From NCBI GenBank assembly GCA_030633305.1, contig DAOVTB010000022.1:1-33833 (forward strand): a stretch of 33,833 nucleotides of DNA, read 5' to 3'. This document shows, one piece after another, positions 1-10,700 of this stretch. The notes below the pieces were generated by a model. It did no database searches. It was not told the DNA's origin and worked only from the letters and a program-made list of their open reading frames with translations. The stretch's first letter is position 1; each line of letters begins with the position of its first letter. The translations under genes and the position numbers were made by a program. The stretch is from Candidatus Muiribacteriota bacterium (GTDB lineage: Bacteria > Muiribacteriota > DAOVTB01).

Positions 1-43
1 TAGGTCACCCCTACAATATTTAAATTTTTGATATTAATCTAAC

Positions 44-104
44 AGGGTCAGGGCACATTTCATTCAGCTCGATCTTCGAGCTAAACAAAAGTCCTTCTGA
101 CCCT
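44..104. repeat. GGGTCAG...CTGACCC hairpin with inner AGCTCGA/TCGAGCT palindrome
   Basis: Outer arms GGGTCAG 45-51 / CTGACCC 97-103; inner perfect stem AGCTCGA 66-72 / TCGAGCT 76-82. Confidence 0.75.
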
Positions 105-120
105 AGCTGGTATTAACTTT

Positions 121-190
121 TTCTTTGTGCCTTAGTGCCTTTGTGTGATTATTTCTTCTCTTTTCCTTCGTGTCTTCGTGGTAAAATCTT
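121..190. repeat. CACGAAG-type interspersed repeat, copy 1
   Basis: CTTTGTGCCTTAGTGCCTTTGTGTGATTATTTCTTCTCTTTTCCTTCGTGTCTTCGTGGT nearly identical to 12341-12400. Confidence 0.8.
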
Positions 191-198
191 CTTCTTTT

Positions 199-1482
199 TT
201 ATTTATACCAAAGAGGGAATTTTGCACATAACTGTTTTACTTTAGCTTTGATCTTAACTCTTAGTTCTTCATCATCCGGAGCTGAAATAATCTGATTGAT
301 ATAACCAGCTATTATTTTCATCTCGGCTGGTCCCATACCACGGCTTGAAAGAGCAGGTGTTCCAATTCTAACACCACTTGTTACAAAAGGACTTCTGGTT
401 TCTTTCGGAACTGTATTTTTATTAAGAGTAATACCTGCCTGATTCAATATCGTTTCTGCTTTTTTACCTGAAATATCCTTGTTATTAAGATCTACAAGGA
501 ACAGATGGTTATCCGTTCCGCCAGATACGATATTAAATCCAAGATCTGTCAATTCTTTGGCCAGAGTTTTAGCATTTATCATCACTAAATCAATATAATC
601 TGAATATTCTTTACTCATTGCCTCTTTAAAGCAGATTGCCTTGGCAGCAATCACATGCATTAATGGTCCACCCTGTATACCTGGAAAAATAGTCTTGTCT
701 ATTCCTTTTGCAAATTCTTTTTTACACATAATCAATCCAGCTCTTGGTCCACGAAGAGTTTTATGTGTTGTAGTAGTAACAAAATCCATATGTGGAAATG
801 GAAGTGGATGTTTTTTAGCAGCAACAAGTCCAGCGATATGAGCAATATCCGCCATACATAATGCACCGGCTTCACGTGCAATAGATCCAATCCTCTCGAA
901 ATCTATTGTCCTTGAATATGCACTTGCACCACAGACAATAAGCTTAGGTTTATGTTCAAGTGCGAGTTCTCTTAAAGCATCATAATCAATATGACCTGTT
1001 TCTTCATCTACACCATATGGAATTACATTATACAACATTCCAGAAAAATTAACTGGCGCTCCATGTGTCAAATGACCTCCATGAGAAAGGCTCATACCTA
1101 GAATCGTATCACCTGGTTTTAGAACCGAAAAATAAACACCCATATTCGCCTGAGATCCAGAGTGTGCCTGAGTATTTGCATGTTCAGCTCCAAATAATTC
1201 ACAAGCCCTTTCCATTGCAAGTCTTTCAACTTTATCTACCCATTCGCAACCACCATAATAACGACCATATTTCTTATACATTATATCGCCAGTCTTCTTA
1301 CTTCGACCATAAGGCAATCCTTCAGCATATTTATTCGTAAGAACACTTCCCTGGGCTTCAAGAACTGCATTTGATACATAGTTCTCTGAAGCAATCATTT
1401 CAAGTTTATCTTCCTGTCTGGTGTATTCACCATACATAGATTCATATAATTCCGGATCCTGCTTTTTTATTATCTCTAACAT
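199..1482 (-). CDS. glyA: Serine hydroxymethyltransferase
   Basis: 427 aa ORF; SHMT motifs: [11 protein letters not shown]-terminus, Gx[22 protein letters not shown] (PLP lysine), [13 protein letters not shown]. Confidence 0.98.
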   Translation of the reverse strand: MLEIIKKQDPELYESMYGEYTRQEDKLEMIASENYVSNAVLEAQGSVLTNKYAEGLPYGRSKKTGDIMYKKYGRYYGGCEWVDKVERLAMERACELFGAEHANTQAHSGSQANMGVYFSVLKPGDTILGMSLSHGGHLTHGAPVNFSGMLYNVIPYGVDEETGHIDYDALRELALEHKPKLIVCGASAYSRTIDFERIGSIAREAGALCMADIAHIAGLVAAKKHPLPFPHMDFVTTTTHKTLRGPRAGLIMCKKEFAKGIDKTIFPGIQGGPLMHVIAAKAICFKEAMSKEYSDYIDLVMINAKTLAKELTDLGFNIVSGGTDNHLFLVDLNNKDISGKKAETILNQAGITLNKNTVPKETRSPFVTSGVRIGTPALSSRGMGPAEMKIIAGYINQIISAPDDEELRVKIKAKVKQLCAKFPLWYK

Positions 1483-1530
1483 TTTAAATTTTTCTCCTTA
1501 TTTATGTATTACTACTTCTATATCAATTTT

Positions 1531-1630
1531 GGTGGATATAACTAAGTTGGCGCAGGGGTCAAAGCAACTTTCATGAACTTGGATTTCAAGTTCACAAAAG
1601 TTCCATGTGACCCCATCTATATTGCTATTT
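1531..1630. repeat. GGTGGA...GGCGCAGGGGTCA...TGACCCCATCTATATTG element, copy 1
   Basis: Outer GGGGTCA 1555-1561 / TGACCCC 1608-1614; inner TGAACTTG 1574-1581 / CAAGTTCA 1587-1594. Confidence 0.8.
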
Positions 1631-1696
1631 AGCATTAATTATTTTCCATCTTAATTAATTTTCCCTTCGTCCTTTTCGTAGTTACAATTCTTATTA

Positions 1697-1759
1697 GATC
1701 GTGCGTTGAGGTCTGAACAGATGCTTAATATTTCAAGATTCGCTCATTCTGAATTCAGG
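1697..1759. repeat. Half copy of the CTGAATTAG palindrome family
   Basis: GATCGTGCGTTGAGGTCTGAACAGATGCTTAATATTTCAAGATTCGCTCATTCTGAATTCAGG resembles CGTGCGTTGAAGTTTGCACGAATGCTTAATAATTCAAGATTCGCTAATTCAGG at 7709-7760. Confidence 0.65.
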
Positions 1760-3082
1760 TTACCAGCGTTTCCATAATTTACTTGCTACTTCAGATGATT
1801 TTTCTGCAATTTCTTTTTCGCATACCTTGCAATTTTTACCATCTTTCACAACAACTTCACCATTAATAACTACAACTTCAGGTTTTCTCTGAGAAAATCC
1901 AAAAATTAAATGACCAGTCATATTTGCTTCAGTTAAAGGTGTTGGAGGATAATAATCTAGAATGAGTACATCACCAACACTTCCTGTTTCCAAAGTATTC
2001 TTTCCAAAAAACTGATTAAAAAGAATAGATGGATTATTGAAAAAATAATTATCAATATCACCATAAGTGAATGCACCAGGATCCATTTTAGTAATCTTTT
2101 GTAAAAGAAATGCATACTTGAAATTCTCAAGGAGTGAACTTGTAAATCCATCAGTACCCTGAACTACTTTTACACCAGCACTGATCATATCAAGAATTGG
2201 AGGAACACCAACTGCGTTGTTCATATTTGACATCGGGTTATAAGCAAGATAGCAATTCTTTTCATTTAAGATTTCAATCTCTCGGTTATCAATATGGACA
2301 CCATGAACACAAAGTGTATTTTTTTCAAGAATTCCTCGTTCCAAAAGTCTAGGAACAACTCGCTTTCCATGATTTTTCATACTTAGATTCACATCCATCA
2401 GGTCTTCACTTAAATGAATATGAAATCCAGTACTAAAATCCGTATTTGCAACTACACATCTTTCCAAAGTTTTATCTGAACATGTAAAAGCAGCATGTAA
2501 TCCAAACAATGCACCAATACTATCCTTATAAGCATAATCTTTATCATTAACTTTCTTTAGAAAACGCTTATTTTCATTGATACTTTCCAGAGTGGCAGCC
2601 TCACCATGACGATCAGAGACTTCGTAACACAAAACTCCTCTTACACCATTTTCAACCATTGCGTCTTCGATTATATCCAGGCTTCCTTCAATGAGTCCAA
2701 ATGATGCATGATGATCAACTATAGTAGTTACACCATTTTTTACTGAATCAAGTATTCCGGCCATGGCACTATAATAAATATCTTCCTTATTAAGTGCAAC
2801 ATCAAGCTTCCACCAGAGATTTTTTAGAATATTATCAAAATTGTTTAATTGCGTTCCAGGTCCAATCGGGATTCCACGTGCTAAAGCACTATACAAATGA
2901 TGATGACAATTTACAAATCCTGGAAGAACAACTTTGCCTTCAGCATCAATGCACTTTACACCTTCTTTTTCTTCAAATTTACCTATCCCGGAAATCTTAC
3001 CATTTTCTATTAAAATATCAGTTTTCATATATGGTGCATTTGGTCCTGCCAGAAAACCATTCTTTATCAACAAATCTCCCAT
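1760..3082 (-). CDS. ssnA: SsnA-like putative aminohydrolase (amidohydrolase superfamily)
   Basis: 440 aa; metal-binding HHH (VNCHHHLYSALARG), LWWKLD, TTIVDHHAS, LCYEVSDRHGEAA and VQGTDGF resemble the SsnA family. Confidence 0.85.
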   Translation of the reverse strand: MGDLLIKNGFLAGPNAPYMKTDILIENGKISGIGKFEEKEGVKCIDAEGKVVLPGFVNCHHHLYSALARGIPIGPGTQLNNFDNILKNLWWKLDVALNKEDIYYSAMAGILDSVKNGVTTIVDHHASFGLIEGSLDIIEDAMVENGVRGVLCYEVSDRHGEAATLESINENKRFLKKVNDKDYAYKDSIGALFGLHAAFTCSDKTLERCVVANTDFSTGFHIHLSEDLMDVNLSMKNHGKRVVPRLLERGILEKNTLCVHGVHIDNREIEILNEKNCYLAYNPMSNMNNAVGVPPILDMISAGVKVVQGTDGFTSSLLENFKYAFLLQKITKMDPGAFTYGDIDNYFFNNPSILFNQFFGKNTLETGSVGDVLILDYYPPTPLTEANMTGHLIFGFSQRKPEVVVINGEVVVKDGKNCKVCEKEIAEKSSEVASKLWKRW

Positions 3083-3161
3083 AACAATCCCCCTGTTTAC
3101 TATTTATACAGTGATAGTAACAAATCAATTTTAATACTGTCAAGAAATGAAAATTCTTTCA

Positions 3162-3223
3162 GGGGTCAGGTCTTTAGATTTGACCTTTATGAATCAAAAA
3201 GTCAAATCTAAAGACCTGACCCC
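3162..3223. repeat. Perfect 23-bp hairpin GGGGTCAGGTCTTTAGATTTGAC...GTCAAATCTAAAGACCTGACCCC
   Basis: Arms 3162-3184 and 3201-3223 are exact reverse complements with a 16-nt loop. Confidence 0.9.
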
Positions 3224-3263
3224 CATTAAACATAATTAACAATTATTACTTTAGGATTATAAA

Positions 3264-5849
3264 TTAATCATGAAAGTATTTATTCAATACTCTGGAAGTC
3301 TTTTGTTTATTATGTTTCTTAAAGAAAGCGCTGCCAAACTCTACTATAAAATCTTCAAAACCCTTTTTTGAAAACCATTCTGTATATTCAGTAAAAAGCA
3401 GATCATCTCCAACACAAAGCACTCTCCCATTTCCAAAATCTTTCCATGATGAAATACAGATTCCATCTTTAACAAGTATAGGTTCTCCCCCATCAATATG
3501 TCCTGTATTCTTTAAAAATGGATGTTTTGAATTAAATTTTTCTTTTGAAAAATTCATTCCAAATTCTTTAGATAATCTATTCATATTTCTAGTTCCCTTA
3601 CCAGGACCACATATCAGAATCAGAGATTTTCCTGATTCCGCCACAAGGGATCTAATACAGGTAATTTCTTTTTTAGTATAGGGCTTTTTTGGCGAGATCA
3701 AAACTATTCCCAGAACGCCATTATAATCAACTTTATCAAGATGCTCGCCATGATTTAAATATCTTGGCAATCCTAGTCGACCCAATTCATAATAGAAATT
3801 GTCATAGGATTTTTTCCCCATTACATTAACGTGTTTATCAGAAAAAACTACTGGAACAGGTTTATGGAAAGAATCGAAAACAATACGTTCAGATGGAAGT
3901 CGAATCGGAATATCTCTTACCCTGTTGAATTTATTAACTGATGAAAAAACAGCGAGACCTGATAAAAATATTAGTATTGGAATTAAATAAACCGGCACTC
4001 TGCAACATAACAAACTGCATAAAAAAGCCAATGTTAAACAGATAATGACCATCCATAATATATGTTCACCAGAAGCTTCATATTTACCACTGAACCATCT
4101 GACAATACCCCTGATTAGTTCTCTTTTTCCAGGAGTATATAACATGTAATTATTAAAATCTGTTGAATCGCCAAACCCCAGAATCTTTCCTTTTCCAAAT
4201 TTTCTTGTTACCATTACTGGTTTTTCACCAAAAATATCTTTTCCATCTCTTATAAGGCTTGAAAAAAAGGAAGGATTCCAGTATTCCCATGTCTCAGAAA
4301 AAGAAGCAGGACTTGATTTGATTATTGTTTTTACAGAATTGTGAATGATGTTTATTGAACAGTTTGTCGCCCACATGAAATGTGTAACATCATAATTTAC
4401 TGGATGATATATCATTTCTTCAGGTTCAGAATAGAGCCATGCACCTTCAAGAGTAACTGTTGAATCATTTTCAAAAGTAAATCCAAATTTTTTAGAAAGT
4501 TTATTTATCATGGTATTCATAAAAAATATATTTGTATGTTCACCGATCAATACAAGGTTTCCTCCGCGTTTAACAAACATAATGGTCTCTTGGATTTCTT
4601 CAGAACTAAATGGTTTTGTAACACATTTTAAAATCAGAACATCTTTTAAACCCAGTTTTTTGATATACTTTGAGTATTCATTAGTCTCAACTGCATTAAT
4701 CTTTTTTTCCTGTGCAGCAAAAGCTCTTGCTTTTTCAAATTTTTCTCCAGGTACAATAAGTTTTACATCGCCATACTCTGAAAGCAATCTAACAAAATTT
4801 GAATAGTTATTTTCAGCTAGAGGTTCTTTAAGTCCAGGAAGAAAATCTATGTATGAGTTTTCCCAGTCAGAATGAAGTTCATTAATGTGAAATTCAATCT
4901 GGTTATACTCTTTCACTCCATAATAATTTTTATATGCCACTGTGATTAAAACAGTAAATATCAGTGCTAATATGAAAATCCTATGCCAGCGACTGCATTC
5001 AATCGGTTTAATGCTACAAGATGTATCAGCCTTTTTGAAATCATAACAGATAAGAAACACAGGTATAAATATCGCAAGATAGATAAAAGGTCTAAAAAGA
5101 TATAACGATTTCATTGGAAAGGAATAATCTCCCAAGGAAAGAAAAAAAGTATTTCCTGCTATTGTAATAAGATACACGGGTATACTGACAGTTATAAAAA
5201 GAAAAAGCCTTTTAATTTGGGCGTTAAAAATAAAATAAATCGAAAAACAGAACATGACATAGAAAAAAGGAAGTACCAGAAGTTTGATATAATCGACATA
5301 AAGACTGGTTTCATAAATATTTTTCCCATTTTGAAAAAAAAAGAATGGCTTTATATAATACAAGTTAAAAATCGGCTTAAATATTATTACAAGAAGCTTT
5401 GCAGTATAATCAACAAATAAACTGAATGAATATAACTCAGAAAAATAGCAGGTCCTTATTATAAGACCACATCCCCATATAAATAGAATATAAGCTATTA
5501 TCTTTTCAGAGCTAAAAAGATGAAAGATGAATATCAGACAGATAAAAATAAACATGGAACTGTTGATATGGGTTCCACTATAAAGATACATTGCTAGAAT
5601 CAGATAAAAACATTTGAGAAAAGAATATTTATTAACACTGAGCCTTGATCTATTAAATATAAAATACAGAAATACTGAGGAAAAAAAAATCCCCGAAAGC
5701 AGGTATAAAAAACCATACTTTCCAATAGTTCCAGTAAGAATTGAAGTATGATCCTTGTATTTATCGAAAAGGAGATCAACATATAGAAAGAAAGCAGAGA
5801 TATAGAGAATTATTCCAGTAAGAAAATACCGGATTTTCCCCAGAATCAT
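3264..5849 (-). CDS. Large membrane protein: about 8-9 N-terminal TM segments plus two DUF4350/GATase-like soluble domains
   Basis: 861 aa; hydrophobic N-terminal ~290 aa, then two segments of the type DVLILKC..PFSSEEIQETIMFVKRGGNLVLIGEH and LGIVLISPKKPYTKKEITCIRSLVAESGKSLILICG, separated by two further hydrophobic stretches. Overlaps the upstream GT2 gene by 4 nt. Confidence 0.6.
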   Translation of the reverse strand: MILGKIRYFLTGIILYISAFFLYVDLLFDKYKDHTSILTGTIGKYGFLYLLSGIFFSSVFLYFIFNRSRLSVNKYSFLKCFYLILAMYLYSGTHINSSMFIFICLIFIFHLFSSEKIIAYILFIWGCGLIIRTCYFSELYSFSLFVDYTAKLLVIIFKPIFNLYYIKPFFFFQNGKNIYETSLYVDYIKLLVLPFFYVMFCFSIYFIFNAQIKRLFLFITVSIPVYLITIAGNTFFLSLGDYSFPMKSLYLFRPFIYLAIFIPVFLICYDFKKADTSCSIKPIECSRWHRIFILALIFTVLITVAYKNYYGVKEYNQIEFHINELHSDWENSYIDFLPGLKEPLAENNYSNFVRLLSEYGDVKLIVPGEKFEKARAFAAQEKKINAVETNEYSKYIKKLGLKDVLILKCVTKPFSSEEIQETIMFVKRGGNLVLIGEHTNIFFMNTMINKLSKKFGFTFENDSTVTLEGAWLYSEPEEMIYHPVNYDVTHFMWATNCSINIIHNSVKTIIKSSPASFSETWEYWNPSFFSSLIRDGKDIFGEKPVMVTRKFGKGKILGFGDSTDFNNYMLYTPGKRELIRGIVRWFSGKYEASGEHILWMVIICLTLAFLCSLLCCRVPVYLIPILIFLSGLAVFSSVNKFNRVRDIPIRLPSERIVFDSFHKPVPVVFSDKHVNVMGKKSYDNFYYELGRLGLPRYLNHGEHLDKVDYNGVLGIVLISPKKPYTKKEITCIRSLVAESGKSLILICGPGKGTRNMNRLSKEFGMNFSKEKFNSKHPFLKNTGHIDGGEPILVKDGICISSWKDFGNGRVLCVGDDLLFTEYTEWFSKKGFEDFIVEFGSAFFKKHNKQKTSRVLNKYFHD

Positions 5850-6586
5850 TTTATTTTTTCATCTTTGATCTTATAATGAATATTTCGGTTTCGCATCCAG
5901 ATCGCAGCAAGCAGATCACAGAACGGACCAATTAATCTATTAAAAAGAAAATACTTGGGTTCTCCATATTTTCTCTCCCTATGATTTACATCAAGAGTTT
6001 TAAATGTATAACCTTTTAGTTTCAGCAAAAAAGGTAAAAATCTGTGCATTCCCTTAAAAAAAGGAAGAGATTTTACTGCCTTGCCTGTAAAGGCTTTCAA
6101 TGTACACCCTGTGTCCTTGACACCATCCTTAATCAGAAAATTTCTGATCGCATTAGCGCTCTTTGATGTCATTCGTTTTACGAATGTATCTTTTCTATTC
6201 GCCCTTATACCTATAACTGCATCAACGCCAGTATTAACAATAATATCAACCATTTCTGGAATATCAGCCGGATCATTCTGCAAATCAGAATCAATTGTAA
6301 TTACAATATCCCCTTGTGAATTCTGAATTCCAGCCCATAACGCTGATGACAGGCCACAATTGTACTCCAAATTTATAATCCTGAATTGAATATTTTCTAC
6401 AGATTTTATAGACTCAAGTAATAATTTTTCACTATCATCATTTGAACCATCGTTTACATATATGAATTCGGCATTACAATTATTAATTCTCTTTACTGCA
6501 TTACAGAGTTCTTCAGTTAAAATCGGAAGATTTTCTTCTTCATCATAAAATGGGATTATTACAGACAACATTATCTTATCTTTCAT
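5846..6586 (-). CDS. Family 2 glycosyltransferase (polyprenol-phosphate mannosyl/glucosyl transferase-like)
   Basis: 246 aa; LSVIIPFYDEEENLP, YVNDGSNDDSEK, IVITIDSDLQNDPADIPEM (DXD), KDTGCTLKAF. Confidence 0.9.
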   Translation of the reverse strand: MKDKIMLSVIIPFYDEEENLPILTEELCNAVKRINNCNAEFIYVNDGSNDDSEKLLLESIKSVENIQFRIINLEYNCGLSSALWAGIQNSQGDIVITIDSDLQNDPADIPEMVDIIVNTGVDAVIGIRANRKDTFVKRMTSKSANAIRNFLIKDGVKDTGCTLKAFTGKAVKSLPFFKGMHRFLPFLLKLKGYTFKTLDVNHRERKYGEPKYFLFNRLIGPFCDLLAAIWMRNRNIHYKIKDEKIK

Positions 6587-6616
6587 ATTTCACCTATATC
6601 CTGTGGAATCAGACAC

Positions 6617-7111
6617 TTAAAGCGAGGATTGTAATTTATGATACCACTCTAACTGGCCATCTACTTTTCTGGGATTTTCCTCATCATCCATTTCATACTT
6701 TTGTTCTTTTGACCAGTAATATATAATTTCAACGGTCTTTACCTTATTACCTTTGTCCTTTTGTGCCTGCTTGGAATTAAGCAATTCAACAGTAATATTT
6801 GTTTTCACCAAACCTCTGTTTTCTGCATCATTCATTTCTACAAAACTGACTTCATAATCAACAAAATTTAGAAATTCAGGTTTAACAGCAAACTTTTTTT
6901 CAATAAGCTTGGGTATATTTTTTCTATTTTTATCTTTTGGTGAATGATATGTTGCAGCTTTATCAAAATCTTTGAACTTTAGAGATTCAATAAACTGTAA
7001 CGTCCTATCTCTGATAACTTTTTTTTCAGGTGAAAGCATCCCTTCATCTAGAAAATAAAATACTCCAAACCCAATTAATACGACTAGCGTTAAATAAAAT
7101 ACTGTCTTCAT
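6617..7111 (-). CDS. Hypothetical protein with N-terminal signal anchor
   Basis: 164 aa; hydrophobic N-terminus MKTVFYLTLVVLIGFGVFYFL; no family recognised with certainty. Confidence 0.6.
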   Translation of the reverse strand: MKTVFYLTLVVLIGFGVFYFLDEGMLSPEKKVIRDRTLQFIESLKFKDFDKAATYHSPKDKNRKNIPKLIEKKFAVKPEFLNFVDYEVSFVEMNDAENRGLVKTNITVELLNSKQAQKDKGNKVKTVEIIYYWSKEQKYEMDDEENPRKVDGQLEWYHKLQSSL

Positions 7112-7141
7112 ATAATGACCTAATTAAGGTTATAATAACAC

Positions 7142-7179
7142 ACGGTCAGCATCCAGATAATCACTGAAATACTGACCGT
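7142..7179. repeat. Hairpin ACGGTCAG...CTGACCGT between a DUF350 gene and the downstream hypothetical gene
   Basis: Perfect 8-bp inverted repeat 7142-7149 / 7172-7179; no clear T-tract, so terminator function is uncertain. Confidence 0.4.
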
Positions 7180-7215
7180 TATATTATTTAACTTTAAAAA
7201 AATAAAATCTCTCGA

Positions 7216-7527
7216 TTATAGCTTTGGTACCTGTCCTGCCATAGCTTTTAAAAACTCAGCTGGAGCATTAACATTGATGCTGACTGTAATGCTTGATGGG
7301 AAAAGTGTCATTGCAACAACAAATCCAAAAGCAAGAATAACTGCAGCAAGGATAAGACCCATTGCAATATTTCCATTTCTGATTTGATTCCATTCATTAA
7401 CTGGAGTCATCCAATCAAAAAATTTAATCAAAAGACCTAATGAAAGACCCATTGCAACTGATGCAACGAGTGCCCATGCAACTGTAAAACCAAATTCGCG
7501 TAACTGACCGATTGTTTCAGGACTCAT
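7216..7527 (-). CDS. DUF350 family small membrane protein
   Basis: 103 aa; three TM segments with EWNQIRNGNIAMGLILAAVILAFGFVVA, characteristic of DUF350. Confidence 0.75.
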   Translation of the reverse strand: MSPETIGQLREFGFTVAWALVASVAMGLSLGLLIKFFDWMTPVNEWNQIRNGNIAMGLILAAVILAFGFVVAMTLFPSSITVSINVNAPAEFLKAMAGQVPKL

Positions 7528-7644
7528 AAAAAGCCCTCCTGTTTTTTGAATTTTTTGTATTATATCACATTAAATTTTATATAACAATAATTTAACAACA
7601 ATAACTTTTAATATTTCTTTAAATTTTTATATTAACTTATTATT

Positions 7645-7766
7645 CTGCGGCCTGAATTAGATGAAGGTTGGATTATTCATAATTTGGGTAAACCGAGGCG
7701 CACTATTCGTGCGTTGAAGTTTGCACGAATGCTTAATAATTCAAGATTCGCTAATTCAGGGTGCAG
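7645..7766. repeat. Imperfect palindromic intergenic element (CCTGAATTAG...CTAATTCAGG family)
   Basis: Outer arms CTGCggCCTGAATTAG (7645-7660) and CTAATTCAGGgtGCAG (7751-7766); inner ATTCGTGC/GCACGAAT stem. Shares AATTCAAGATTCGCTAATTCAGG with the copy at 18823-18953. Confidence 0.8.
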
Positions 7767-7767
7767 G

Positions 7768-10700
7768 CTAATTTCTATCTTCTATTCGTCTTATAGCAAA
7801 CTCAGCATTTTCATAAACATTTGAATTTGAGAAATTATGGATTACTTTTTCATAGGCTTCTTTTGCCTTTTGGTCATCATGGAGAATATTTTCATAAATC
7901 TCCCCGATTTTGTATTGTGCATCATCTGCAAGTTCACTATCGAATTTGTCATTAATGATCCTTTCAAAATATTCTATGGCAGTATCATACTCCTTATATT
8001 CATCCATATAAAGCATTCCTTCAAACAGCAATGACTTATCAAAATATTCTGATTCAGGATAACTATCAATTATCACATCATAATTCTCTTTTGATTTAAG
8101 AATATTTTCCAGTTTCAAATGATATAACTGAGCAATATGAAAGTGGAGACGTACAAATTTGGTACTTTGCGAAGACTCTTTCAAGTAAAGTTCATAAAGC
8201 TCTACAGATTTCTCATAATCATGTATATGTTCTTCATTGATTTCAGCATTGAGTAAAACAAGTTCTGGAGCATTCTTTTTCTCTGATGTATGACTTAAAA
8301 ATTCATAAGCACTATTAAGAAATTCGCTGGCTCGTTTAAACAATTTTTTACCTTTCAATACATTCAGTATCTTAGTTATCTTATCAAAGTCCTTATCTTT
8401 TGTTTCTCCAATTTTCTCAACTCTAGCAATAAGTTCTTCACGCTCTTCATCGTACAATTCCTCGTCTTCAAATTCATCTTCCAGAAGTTCTTTACATTTC
8501 TCAATGAGCACTTCAAAACTGGACATCACAGTTGTTTTAGTCATGCCCTTTTTCCCTTTTTTATCAGGAGCGTCTTTCTTTCCCTCGAATTCCAGGGCCA
8601 TTTTATCCAACTTCTTTTTCAAATAATACTCTGGATATTTCTTTTTTATCTCAGCAAAATATTGTGTAGTAATTTTAAACGCTTCACGCCTGGCATATTC
8701 TTTTGCCAGAAAAAGCAGCAATTGAGGAGTTTTGGAATAATCAGGAAACGCTTTCATGAATTCTCTATAAACCTTCACAGAATCATAAAATTCTCCATTT
8801 TTCTCGTATTCATCAGCTAATTTAAGAAAAAACTTCCCTTTCAGCTTTTTGGTATGTGCTCCATCAATCACACGTCTATATGTGTTATACATCTCTGGAA
8901 ATAATCCAAGTGATCTGTATATATCTGCTATCTTTTCAAAATAGTGCAAACCTTTTTCAACAGTATAATTAAAAGAATGTTCTTCCATCGTACGAACCAT
9001 ATTCAATCTTTTAAGCCAATTAATTTTTTTAACAATAGCCTTTTCATCACTGTTTAAGTTTTCCAATTTCTTTTCTAATTTACCTGTCTTATCTCGATAC
9101 ATTTTAAATAAAGTATCCAGATGACTTTTTAAATTTTCAGATTTTCCACTCTTTAAAACTATCCAAATATATTTTTCTTCATTTTCAAGATCTTTTTTCT
9201 GGTTGTACAGAAGTATCAATTCCTCGTAAATCTTATTGATACCTGGAAATTTAGGGTATTTAACTGCAAATTCATTAAGATATCTGATCAGAAACTCCGG
9301 TTCACCATTTTCCTTGCGCACAACACGGGCAGAATTCAAAAGCAGATATATATCTTCAAGAGCAGTAATATTCATTTTTTTCGCCTGTTTACCAAAGACT
9401 TTCTCAATTTTTTTTCTTTCCATCAACTGAGCATAATAAGCCCTGTTTGAAGAATTCATTTTCAGCGTTTTAATCAATTCTTCATACTTTTGACTCGTGT
9501 ACATATCTAAAAGATAAAAATGAGCAAGCTCAATTAAGCGAAGATAAGCTTCAGCCTTTTCATCATCGGTCAGATCCGGGTTAATAAGATAATTCTCAAG
9601 TCTTTCCTTTTGCTTATAATAAGGAAGTTTTTCAAGCAGATTTTTAGCTTCAACTCCTTCCTTAAAATCAGGATAGGAAGATATAAGTTGATTTAAAAAA
9701 GAGCTTCCCTTATCAAAATCCTTCAACTTGTTTACATAAAGTTTTGCAATATTCAGCTTCACAAAGGGTATTTTACTTGAAAAAGGGTAATTATTTAAAA
9801 ATTCCGTATATTTGATAAGCAAATCATTATATATTTTCTTATTCTTTTCATCTAATAAAAGATCTTCGATCTTATCTGCCACCTGACTGTATTTGGAAAG
9901 ATTTTTCAAAAACTCCTTATACTTTTTCTTTTCACCTATTTTTTCACATAACTTCATCCTGTAATACACACTATGAAACGATTCAGGATATTTACCAAGC
10001 AGTTTAATCAGCTTTCTCACTTCGATGTCTGTTCCTTCCTTCATAATTATCTGGTAATATTCTGTAAGATAATTAAAATATCCTTCCTCTTCAGACAGTT
10101 TATACATTCGAACTATTTCCCATAGTGTGTCTTTCGCTTCTTCCCCTTGTTCGTTTTTCCATTTCTTTTTTTGATTTAAGAAACGGAATCGACTTTTATC
10201 ATCCGCTGATTTTCCTATTCCTTCCTCTAACATCGCTATTCCCATATCAATATCTTCAGACAGAAAATAGGATTGAGCCATCTTATAAATAACATCATAA
10301 TACCGTTCGTTATAATTCATAGATTCATCAGATATTGCTTTGTACATAGAAAAGAATTTTATAGCATCTCCATAACCCTTAATCGTTTCAAAGAAATACT
10401 CCCCTGCTTCATAAAGTAGTGAAAGCTTGGCCGATTCATCCTCTGTTTCTTTAAGTTTAGAAAAAATTCCCTTTAAAACACTGATCTCTTCCGAATTAAA
10501 TATCTTTTTCTTTGCCGGAGACTTCTTAGTTCCTTTTTTCTTTTTTCCAGAAACAGGAGCTTTATTTCTTTTAAACAGGTCATTCATTATCTCTTTAGCC
10601 TGATCTCTAAATGGACTATCAGGGTTCAGGACTATTGCTGAAAGTAGACTTCGGGCTTTTACAGGTTTCTTATAATTATCCTTATATAACTTGGCAAGCC

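Noticed and set aside
641-841. Small plus-strand ORF antisense to glyA (and similar ORFs at 1065, 2794, 4510, 6081, 9236, 14844, 21378, 28041, 29468, 31245)
   Set aside because: They lie wholly or mostly antisense to well-supported genes, have no recognisable motifs or initiation signals, and are expected by chance in long coding regions.
1760-3082. Selenium-dependent purine catabolism cluster around ssnA
   Set aside because: None of the usual ygf/xdh partner genes are in the window; the gene stands alone between glyA and a membrane protein.
7142-7179. Intrinsic terminator downstream of the DUF350 gene
   Set aside because: The 8-bp stem is real, but the 22-nt loop and lack of a U-run on the transcribed side make a terminator call unsafe; kept only as a hairpin.
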